A stretch of DNA of 64,000 bases from G965204755 sp965243415. Lineage in GTDB: Bacteria; Acidobacteriota; Vicinamibacteria; Marinacidobacterales; Marinacidobacteraceae. The stretch covers positions 1,550,001 to 1,614,000 of the forward strand of contig OZ251549.1 of the NCBI GenBank assembly GCA_965243415.1, given 5' to 3'. Of this stretch, positions 9,684 to 16,507 are shown piece by piece (the first letter of the stretch is position 1; every line of letters starts with the position of its first letter). The position numbers and the translations under genes were made by a program. A model generated the notes under the pieces. That model searched no databases. It was not told the origin of the DNA and saw only the letters and a list, made by a program, of their open reading frames with translations.

Positions 9684-10052
9684 ATGGCCAGGATCGCCGG
9701 CGTGGACCTTCCGCGCGCGAAGCGCATAGACATCGGTCTCACCTACATCTTCGGCGTCGGGGCCTCCCGCTCGGCGCTCATCCTGGAGCAGGCCGGCATC
9801 GAGCCCGGGCGCCGGGTGAGCGAGTTGACCGAAGAGGAGATCAGCACCATCTCCCGCGTCATGGACGCGGAAGGCGGGTTCGAGGGGGACCTGCGCAAGC
9901 GGATCTCCCTCGACCTGAAGCGACTCATGAACATCGGTTGCTACCGGGGGCTCCGGCACCGGCGGGGACTCCCCGCCCGGGGCCAGCGCACCCGGACGAA
10001 CTCACGCACCCGCCGGGGCCCGCGCCGCGCCGGCGGGATGCGCCGGCGCTGA
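9684..10052 (+). CDS. rpsM: 30S ribosomal protein S13
   Basis: S13 is at the head of the small subunit and contacts P-site tRNA. RIAGVDLPRAKRIDIGLTYI and GLRHRRGLPARGQRTRTNSR are family signatures. 122 residues, normal size. It is the first gene of the classical alpha-operon segment (S13-S11-S4-alpha-L17), here continuous with the spc genes. Confidence 0.97.
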   Translation: MARIAGVDLPRAKRIDIGLTYIFGVGASRSALILEQAGIEPGRRVSELTEEEISTISRVMDAEGGFEGDLRKRISLDLKRLMNIGCYRGLRHRRGLPARGQRTRTNSRTRRGPRRAGGMRRR

Positions 10053-10068
10053 GGCCCCGGGGAGAACC

Positions 10069-10470
10069 ATGGCCGCCAAGAAGACGACGAAACGCCGCTC
10101 CGGCAAGAAGCGCGAGCGCCGGACGCTCACCGCCGGGGTGGTCTCCATCCACGCCACCTACCACAACACCATCATCACCTTCGCCGACCCGGCGGGGCAG
10201 GTGGTCTGCTGGTCGAGCGCCGGGCAGCAGGGTTTCAGCGGGTCGCGCAAGCAGACCCCGTTCGCCGCCCAGCAGGCGGCGGGCGCGGCGGCCCGGGAAG
10301 CCCGCGCCCTCGGCTGCACCCAGGTGGAAGTGCGGGTGAAGGGCCCCGGTTCCGGCCGCGAGGCCGCGATCCGGGCGGTCTCCGCCGCCGGCATCGAAGT
10401 GCGCAGCATCAAGGATGTGACTCCCATCCCCCACAACGGCTGCCGGCCGCCGAAGAAGCGCCGGACCTAG
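10069..10470 (+). CDS. rpsK: 30S ribosomal protein S11
   Basis: S11 forms part of the platform and the mRNA exit path. GVVSIHATYHNTIITFADPA and the C-terminal TPIPHNGCRPPKKRR are diagnostic, and the basic N-terminus KKTTKRRSGKKRERR is usual. 133 residues. Confidence 0.97.
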   Translation: MAAKKTTKRRSGKKRERRTLTAGVVSIHATYHNTIITFADPAGQVVCWSSAGQQGFSGSRKQTPFAAQQAAGAAAREARALGCTQVEVRVKGPGSGREAAIRAVSAAGIEVRSIKDVTPIPHNGCRPPKKRRT

Positions 10471-10482
10471 GAGAGATCGTTC

Positions 10483-11115
10483 GTGGCGAGATACCGCGGG
10501 CCCGTCTGCCGGCTCTGCCGGCGGGAAGGGGCCAAACTGTTCCTCAAGGGCGATCGCTGCCTGAGCGCGAAGTGCGCCATCGACAAGCGCAACTTCGCCC
10601 CCGGCGCCCACGGCAAGACCCGGCGCAGCCGGGTGCAGGGCTACGGCCTCCAACTGCGCGAGAAGCAGAAGGCGAAGCGCGCCTACGGCCTGCTCGAGCG
10701 CCAGTTCCGCCTCTACTTCCGGCGCGCCGAGCGGGAGCGCGCCGTGACCGGGACCTTCCTGCTCCAGTTGCTCGAGCGCCGGCTCGACAACGTGGTGTAC
10801 CGGCTGGGTTTCGCGCCCTCGCGCGCGGCGGCCCGGCTGTTCGTCCGCCACGGCCATGTCGAGGTGAACGGCTCCCGGGTGGACATCCCGTCCTGCATCC
10901 TGGACCGGGGCGACGAGGTCCGCGTGCGGGAGAAGACCCGGAAGAAGGACTTCTTCGGCCGGGTGCTCGAAGCCGCCGAAGGCCGGACGGTGCCCGACTG
11001 GCTGGAACGCGAAACCGGGGACTTCGCCGGCGGGCGGGTCCTCACGCTTCCCTCCGGGGACGATCCGCAGCTCAAGATCCGCGAACAGTTGATCGTGGAG
11101 CTCTACTCGCGCTGA
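10483..11115 (+). CDS. rpsD: 30S ribosomal protein S4, zinc-binding form
   Basis: S4 nucleates 16S rRNA folding and in E. coli represses the alpha operon. MARYRGPVCRLCRREGAKL shows the CXXC pair, with two further Cys in DRCLSAKCAIDKRNF, so this is the zinc form. The S4 RNA-binding domain LERRLDNVVYRLGFAPSRAA and HVEVNGSRVDIPS follows. GTG start, 210 residues. Confidence 0.97.
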   Translation: MARYRGPVCRLCRREGAKLFLKGDRCLSAKCAIDKRNFAPGAHGKTRRSRVQGYGLQLREKQKAKRAYGLLERQFRLYFRRAERERAVTGTFLLQLLERRLDNVVYRLGFAPSRAAARLFVRHGHVEVNGSRVDIPSCILDRGDEVRVREKTRKKDFFGRVLEAAEGRTVPDWLERETGDFAGGRVLTLPSGDDPQLKIREQLIVELYSR

Positions 11116-11143
11116 TCGCGCGCAGGGAACGGGAACGAGACGA

Positions 11144-12091
11144 ATGTCTGAACTGCAGCGGCCCAAGGGCATCAAGGTGGTGACGAACACCGACACCTTC
11201 GGGCGATTCTCGGCGGCGCCGTTCGAGCGCGGCTACGGGGTGACCGTCGGCAACTCGCTCCGCCGGGTCCTCATCGACTCCATCGGCGGCGCGGCGGTCA
11301 CCGCGGTCCGCTTCGCCGGGGTGCAGCACGAGATGTCCACCATCTCCGGCGTCAAGGAAGACACCATGGACATCATCCTGAACCTGAAGACGGTTCCGCT
11401 CCGGCTCCACGGCGACCTTCCGCGCACCATCCGGGTGCGGTCGAAGCAGCCGCGGGTGCTGACCTCCGCGGACCTCGAGACCGACCCCAATGTCGAGGTC
11501 CTGCAGGACGATGTGTACCTGGCGACCATGACCGAACCCGGCGACCTGGACATCGAGATGCGGGTCAAGAACGCCCGCGGCCGGGTGCCGGCGGACCGGA
11601 ACCGGGACGACGACCTCGACCTCGGCTTCATCCCGCTGGACTCGACGCACTCGCCGGTGCGGAAGGTGAACTACACCGTGGAACCGGCCCGCGTCGGCCA
11701 GGACACCGACCTCGACAAACTGGTCATAGATGTCCACACCAACGGCTCGGTGAAGCCGATGGACGCGCTCTTCAGTTCCGCCCGGGTGCTGCGCGAGATG
11801 CTGGGGATCTTCTCCGGCGGCGACAGCGACGACCTGGAAGCGGTGGTGGTGAACGAGGAGCAGATCGCCTTCGAGACCCACCGCTACAAGTCCATCGAGG
11901 AGATCGGCGACAAACTGTCGGTGCGCGCCTACAACGGCCTCCGCAACGCCGACATCGCCACCCTCGGCGACCTGGTGGTCCGCACCGCCGACGAGTTGAT
12001 CAAGGAGCGCAACCTGGGCCGGAAGAGCATCGAGGAGATCGAGAAGGTGCTGAAGAACCTGAACCTGCACCTGGGCATGGGGTCCGGCTGA
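11144..12091 (+). CDS. rpoA: RNA polymerase subunit alpha
   Basis: The assembly scaffold of RNA polymerase. The N-terminal dimerisation domain is marked by PFERGYGVTVGNSLRRVL, and the C-terminal DNA/activator-binding domain by VRAYNGLRNADIATLGDLV and LGRKSIEEIEKVLKNLNLHL. 315 residues, with the linker in the usual place. One base separates its stop from the rplQ ATG. Confidence 0.97.
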   Translation: MSELQRPKGIKVVTNTDTFGRFSAAPFERGYGVTVGNSLRRVLIDSIGGAAVTAVRFAGVQHEMSTISGVKEDTMDIILNLKTVPLRLHGDLPRTIRVRSKQPRVLTSADLETDPNVEVLQDDVYLATMTEPGDLDIEMRVKNARGRVPADRNRDDDLDLGFIPLDSTHSPVRKVNYTVEPARVGQDTDLDKLVIDVHTNGSVKPMDALFSSARVLREMLGIFSGGDSDDLEAVVVNEEQIAFETHRYKSIEEIGDKLSVRAYNGLRNADIATLGDLVVRTADELIKERNLGRKSIEEIEKVLKNLNLHLGMGSG

Positions 12092-12092
12092 G

Positions 12093-12446
12093 ATGCGGCA
12101 CCGAGTCGCGCACCGGAAACTCGGCCGCCGGCCCTCCCACCGCCGGGCGCTGCTGCGGAACCTGGCGGCCACGCTGATCCGCCACGGCCACCTGCGCACC
12201 ACCCTGGCCAAGGCGAAGGAAGTGCGCCCCTTCGCCGAACGCCTGGTGACCCTGGGCCGCCGCGCCGACCTCGCCGCCCGCCGCCGGGCGCTCCGGGCGC
12301 TGCCGCAGAAGGAAGTGATCCGCCACCTGTTCGACGAGGTGGGGCCCAAGTTCGGGAATCGGCCCGGCGGCTACACCCGCATCCTGAAACTGGGCCCCCG
12401 CGCCGGCGACGGCGCCCCGATGGCCCGCATCGAGTTCGTCGAGTAG
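12093..12446 (+). CDS. rplQ: 50S ribosomal protein L17
   Basis: L17 lies near the exit tunnel. MRHRVAHRKLGRRPSHRRAL and the C-terminal NRPGGYTRILKLGPRAGDGA are diagnostic. 117 residues. It is the last gene of the ribosomal run. A G+C-rich hairpin follows within 20 bp, then a stretch with no plus-strand gene. Confidence 0.97.
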   Translation: MRHRVAHRKLGRRPSHRRALLRNLAATLIRHGHLRTTLAKAKEVRPFAERLVTLGRRADLAARRRALRALPQKEVIRHLFDEVGPKFGNRPGGYTRILKLGPRAGDGAPMARIEFVE

Positions 12447-12462
12447 AACCGCTCCCCCCCGG

Positions 12463-12486
12463 GGCGCCGTTCCCCCTCCCGGCGCC
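12463..12486 (+). terminator. Candidate terminator hairpin after rplQ
   Basis: Seven-base arms GGCGCCG (12463-12469) and CGGCGCC (12480-12486) around a 10-base pyrimidine loop, 17 bp after the rplQ stop. There is no U-run, so its strength is uncertain. From here to 12821 I see no gene. Parts of 12590-12820 repeat the sequence at 16240-16450 (the region 3' of the second FN3 gene). Confidence 0.4.
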
Positions 12487-12821
12487 GTCCCTCGCGGTCT
12501 TTCCCGTCGCGAGCCGGGCGCGGGGATTCCGGCGGGCCGGCCGGCGCTCGCGACCTTCCGGGAGAGGATTCCGGCTCGACCCCTTCCGGGACGGCGCCCG
12601 GCGCCGGACCGTCATCGTCTCGAAGTCGGGCCCGGAAGTCGGGCCTCGATGCCGGCCCTCGAGGTCGGCCGGTCTCTCGGCCCGGAGGCACTGCTCTTCT
12701 CCGGCGGGGAACAGCGGCCCGGCGTCCGTGGGGGCCCCCGTCGTCGTCGGTCCGGTCTCCCTCGTCCGGAATCCCGCGCCGGCTGCGACGAACCCCCGGG
12801 GTTCGCCGGGGAGCGCCGGCC

Positions 12822-12845
12822 GGGAGCGCCGGCGCCGGCGCTCCC
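12822..12845 (-). terminator. Perfect 24-bp palindrome 3' of FN3 lipoprotein gene 1
   Basis: GGGAGCGCCGGC is followed directly by its reverse complement, giving a loopless 12-bp-arm palindrome 24 bp beyond the stop of the minus-strand lipoprotein gene. The corresponding position after the paralogue also has a hairpin. This supports a transcription terminator or mRNA 3'-end protector rather than a binding site. No U-tract is present. Confidence 0.5.
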
Positions 12846-12869
12846 GACCGGAAGGTGGGGCCTATGTCC

Positions 12870-15614
12870 TCAGTGGGCCACGCACTCGACGAAGTTGTTC
12901 CCGCCGTTCCGGGAGGCATTGGAGCCCGTCGGGACTTGCCAATTGTTGACGCGGCGCTCGTCGCCGTCGGCGTCCCAGGTGCAGGTCACCGACAGGTCGA
13001 TCTCCGTCTCGCAGGTCCGCGTGTCCCGGATCAGCACGAAGGTGGCGGTGAGCGGGATCTCCACCACCGCGTCGCACAGCTCTTCCCCGCCGTCGTCGGC
13101 GGAGCAGGAATCCGCGTCCTCGTTGCCGTCGAAGTTGTCGGGGTTCCCGTCCCTGCCGGGATCCCCGTTGGCGTCCCGCATGTCCACCTTGCCGAGGTCG
13201 CCGTAGATCGGGTCGCCGTCGCTGTCCAGGAGTTCGTGCCGGACGATCGGCTGCCAGTCTCTCAGGCCGACCCGCGCGTCACGCCCTCCCGTAAGGTAAT
13301 CGGAGCTTCCGTAAGAGGGCCCGGTCTGCTCGGAGTAATTGCGCAGATACAGTTCGTACAGGTCGTAGTCCCTCAGGGTGCCGTCGATCCCGAAATTCGC
13401 GTCGCCCCGGAACCAGTCCGCGTGGCGTGGGCCCTGCCGGGTCGTGCCCGGTTCGGGGCGCCGGAGCCACAGCGAGGCGTACCGGCTGCCCCGCGGTCGC
13501 CATTCGTGCCCGGGCCTTCCTCCCCAGATGATACTGCTGAATCGAGGGGCATCGCGAGTGTCCGCGGGCGGGTCCGGCCACGGCGGCGTGTTGTTCCGGA
13601 CGACCAGCCGCCGGAACCGACTGCCGACATTGTTGTTTGCCTCGAACTCGAACTCGAGTCGGTACTGCCGGCCGATCCCCCCGCCTACGAACGCCTCCAC
13701 TTCTTCCTGGAACCGCTCGCACTTGTCCCACTGGTCCGCCAACGGGAAAGTGACGCGCCCGCACTTCATATCGGCGAACGGGTCGTCGTTCCCCCAGGCG
13801 ACCTCGCTGCCGGCCCAGGACACCCCCACCTGCGGATCCACATGCAGCCGGTACCCGGGCGAATAGTCGTGGTGGCGGAGGACCCGCACCTCCCCCAATC
13901 CCGAATAGTTGATGTAGTAGCCGTCCGTGACGAGTATGGCGCAGCGGTCCGGGGGTTTCTCGACCCGTTGTCCGGGCGGCATCACGACGCCCATGCTCCT
14001 CTGGAACTTGCCGTAACTGGGATCGGATGCCGTCCCGCTGAAGTTCCCGAGGTTGTTGATGTAACCGCCCGAATAACAGTCGTTGGCGCCATTGCGGATC
14101 GGGCCCGGGGCGGCGCGGGTGTCCCGGTTGCCGTCCCAATTCGCCACGCCCCCGAACTTGTTGACGAGGCTGTCGGGATCGGGCGGATCCGGCGGCGCCA
14201 GGTCGAGGGTGCGGTAAACGGAAGTCACTTCCAGATCGGCGCCCGGCACCGTCATCCACCCGCTCGGGGTCCCCGCCGGAACCGTGGTGAACTCGTGGGT
14301 CACCGTCGCCGGGTGGCTCAGCGTGTATTCCCAACCGAACTCCAATCCGGCACTGTGGTTGGGCCAGCGGAGGTGCAGGGGGTCGCCGCCGAGGTCGTCA
14401 TTGATCCAGACATGTTGGTAATTGTGGAAGACGCCCTCGATCAACCGGAAGTCCACCTCGAAGTCCCGGCAGACCGCCGCCTGGGCCGCGTCCATCGCCG
14501 GCGCCGGCGGCGGGTCCGCGGCGGGCTCGGAACAGCGGAACGGCCCGCAGGTGATGTGCATCGCGGCGCCCGTCGGCGTCGCCTCCTGCCCGGCCCCGCC
14601 GGTGATCCTACGGAACTCGAACACGGCGCCCTCGTCCACCGCCGTTCGCTGCAGCAGGCTCCAATCCGCGTAGGCGAACGGCGTCAGGGACTCCCCGGCC
14701 TCCACCGTCACGCCCGGCGCGCCCTCGACGAACAGCGGCCGGATCCGCGCCCGGTGCGACGACGACACCAGCAGCATCGGGTTCACGCTCGCCCTCGCCT
14801 TCGCCGGGTCGGTCCCGTCGTCCGGACACAGCGCCTGCCCCGAGCAGTCCCGGTCGGCCCCCGCTTCCGGCGGCCGCATCCCCACCACGAACGGCCGCGG
14901 CGCCGCGTCGCTCATCCCCGAAACCGCGTCACTCCAGTCGCTCACGATCGGCGACTCGGCGGTCCCGGCCACCGCCCGCACCCGGATCAGCATCTCCGTC
15001 TCCGGTTCCGCCAGGACCCGGTGCGTCGTCCCTTCGACGGTCTCCGGCGAGGCCGCGTCGAGCCCCGCCTCGGTCGCCGCCACCCGCACCTCGTACCGCA
15101 GCGCCTCCGCCACCGGCTCCCAACTCCACTCGATGAAGTCCGCCCCGCTCCCCGATACCTCGGGAACCGGCGCCGCCAAGGTGACCGGCGGAATCGGCGC
15201 CGCCGCGCTCATTCCGGTCGCCGTCTCGCTCCACTCGCCCTGCCGTTCGCCTTCGCGCGCCCGCACCCGGGCATACCCGACGGTCTCCGACTTCACCGAA
15301 AACCGGTGCATGGTCGTGGTGACCGTCGCCGTGGAGACCGAGGAAAAGTCCCCCTCTTTCAGGCTCAGTTGGATCTCGTAGCCGGTGGCGCCTTCCACCG
15401 CTTCCCAGCCGAACTCGAGGAAGTCGTGGCCGCTGGCGGTGACCTTCAGCCCGCCCGGAACCCCCACCGGGTCCGGGGCCGCCGGAGCGGGCGGGGGCGC
15501 GGGAGCCGGCGCCGGGGCGGTGGTCGAAGAGTCGTCCCCGCAGCCCGCGAGCGCCAGACCCGCAAGGAGGATCAGGCCCGGCAGGCCCTTCCGGGATCGG
15601 CCCGCGCTACCCAC
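12870..15614 (-). CDS. FN3-domain lipoprotein, paralogue 1
   Basis: A 914-residue exported lipoprotein: basic start, hydrophobic GLPGLILLAGLALAGC with the lipidated Cys at 25, an Ala/Pro linker, then two fibronectin type III-like domains (about residues 47-138 and 142-238; FLEFGWEAVEGATGYEIQL is typical). The rest is unassigned, with paired Cys and an Asp/Gly/Asn-rich calcium-site-like stretch near residues 800-840 (DSDGDPIYGDLG, DGNPDNFDGNEDADSC). It is likely anchored at the cell surface and adhesin-like, by inference. Start is GTG with GAGGA 8 bp upstream. It is a tandem paralogue of the gene at 16508-19225: ends nearly identical, middle (~340-640) diverged. A 21-base G tract lies 24 bp upstream of the start. 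Confidence 0.8.
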   Translation of the reverse strand: MGSAGRSRKGLPGLILLAGLALAGCGDDSSTTAPAPAPAPPPAPAAPDPVGVPGGLKVTASGHDFLEFGWEAVEGATGYEIQLSLKEGDFSSVSTATVTTTMHRFSVKSETVGYARVRAREGERQGEWSETATGMSAAAPIPPVTLAAPVPEVSGSGADFIEWSWEPVAEALRYEVRVAATEAGLDAASPETVEGTTHRVLAEPETEMLIRVRAVAGTAESPIVSDWSDAVSGMSDAAPRPFVVGMRPPEAGADRDCSGQALCPDDGTDPAKARASVNPMLLVSSSHRARIRPLFVEGAPGVTVEAGESLTPFAYADWSLLQRTAVDEGAVFEFRRITGGAGQEATPTGAAMHITCGPFRCSEPAADPPPAPAMDAAQAAVCRDFEVDFRLIEGVFHNYQHVWINDDLGGDPLHLRWPNHSAGLEFGWEYTLSHPATVTHEFTTVPAGTPSGWMTVPGADLEVTSVYRTLDLAPPDPPDPDSLVNKFGGVANWDGNRDTRAAPGPIRNGANDCYSGGYINNLGNFSGTASDPSYGKFQRSMGVVMPPGQRVEKPPDRCAILVTDGYYINYSGLGEVRVLRHHDYSPGYRLHVDPQVGVSWAGSEVAWGNDDPFADMKCGRVTFPLADQWDKCERFQEEVEAFVGGGIGRQYRLEFEFEANNNVGSRFRRLVVRNNTPPWPDPPADTRDAPRFSSIIWGGRPGHEWRPRGSRYASLWLRRPEPGTTRQGPRHADWFRGDANFGIDGTLRDYDLYELYLRNYSEQTGPSYGSSDYLTGGRDARVGLRDWQPIVRHELLDSDGDPIYGDLGKVDMRDANGDPGRDGNPDNFDGNEDADSCSADDGGEELCDAVVEIPLTATFVLIRDTRTCETEIDLSVTCTWDADGDERRVNNWQVPTGSNASRNGGNNFVECVAH

Positions 15615-15735
15615 GGGTCGAGTCCTCGGCGAACCTGCCCCCCCCCCCCCCCCCCCCCATTTCGAGGTCGAGGTGGAGCGCGCGGAGCTCGGTCCGGCCG
15701 CGGCGCGGGGCCGGCTCTTCGATGGTGTGCGTCAT
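15607..15735 (-). CDS. Conserved leader ORF ahead of FN3 lipoprotein 1
   Basis: ATG at 15735 has a good GGAGG site 8 bp upstream. It reads MTHTIEEPAPRRGRTELRAL, then HLDLEM, seven glycines from the G tract, and RFAEDSTRG, ending in TAG 3 bases past the lipoprotein GTG. The paralogue upstream of 19225 begins with the same 19 residues and ribosome site. With 21 G the leader stops almost on the lipoprotein start (translational coupling). With 20 or 23 G it would be fused in frame to the lipoprotein. Whether the leader is translated is inference. Confidence 0.5.
   Translation of the reverse strand: MTHTIEEPAPRRGRTELRALHLDLEMGGGGGGGRFAEDSTRG
15638..15658. repeat. Homopolymer tract, 21 C (21 G on the coding strand)
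   Basis: An uninterrupted run of 21 C on the plus strand between the leader ORF and the lipoprotein start. Runs this long are hypermutable by slipped-strand mispairing and are the hallmark of phase-variable surface genes. A second tract is in the same place upstream of the paralogue. Confidence 0.95.
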
Positions 15736-16004
15736 GAGGTGTGCCTCCGGGAAATCCCGCGGCCGGTTGCGGTTCACGGGAATCGCCGCGAATTCTACCG
15801 AACGGAATTCCCGGCCGGCCCTTTCCCGGAGCGGGCCCCCGGACGGAGTCCCGCACCCTCGCCGGGCGCGCCGGCGGCGAGGTCCGGCCCGGTTCCGGGA
15901 GCCTCCGGGAGTTCGGTCGCGCCCAACCCGGAGGGGCGCCGGCTCTCGGGCGCCGGAAGACCGGAGCAGCCGCCGCCGCAGCCGCGCGCCCCGTTGCCGG
16001 CGGA

Positions 16005-16125
16005 TGGCGTCGAGGTTCGGTGGCGGGCGGGACGAGGCAGAAGTCGTCGGCGCCGTTCCGCCGTTCGCTGCGCCGGACCGGAAGGGGCTCCCTTCGAGGA
16101 GCCCGGCGGCGCGGCGAGGCGGCGG
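16005..16125 (-). pseudogene. Remnant of a second copy of the STAND ATPase gene
   Basis: This stretch closely repeats 20279-20395 inside the 3' part of the ATPase gene. Shared blocks include GGCGTCGAGGT, GAAGTCGTCGGCGCCGTTCC and GAGCCCGGCGGC, with small indels and no intact frame. It sits upstream of lipoprotein 1 exactly where the intact ATPase gene sits relative to lipoprotein 2. So it is best read as the leftover of a duplicated ATPase-lipoprotein unit. The flanks (15740-16004 and 16126-16450) hold no gene I can support. Confidence 0.65.
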
Positions 16126-16452
16126 GCCGCCGTTGTCGTCGAAGGGCGAAGTCGGACGCGAACCGGAGCCGGCCGCCTCGAAAAGCGCGGCGACTCCGCC
16201 CGCCCTCCGCGAAGACGCCGCCGTCTCGACGCGGTCCGGGACGGCGCCCGGAGCCGGACCGTCATCGTCTCGAGGTCGGGTTTCGATGGTCGCGGCCCTC
16301 GGGGTCGGCCCGCCTCCGCGCCGGAGGGCCTTGCTCTCTCCGGCGGGGACAGCGGCCCGGCGTCCGCGGGGGCCCGGTCGTCGTCGGCCCGGTCTCCCTC
16401 GTCGGGAATCCGCGCCGGCCGCGACGAACCCTCCGGGGCCGCCCGGGGAGCG

Positions 16453-16487
16453 CCGGCCGGGAGCGGCGCCGTCGCGCTCCCGGCCGG
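16453..16487 (-). terminator. Stem-loop 3' of FN3 lipoprotein gene 2
   Basis: Thirteen-base arms CCGGCCGGGAGCG (16453-16465) and CGCTCCCGGCCGG (16475-16487) around a 9-base loop, 20 bp past the minus-strand stop at 16508. Same position as the palindrome after paralogue 1, with different loop sequence, as expected for a conserved hairpin. Confidence 0.55.
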
Positions 16488-16507
16488 AGGGTGGGGTCCT
16501 TACGGTC

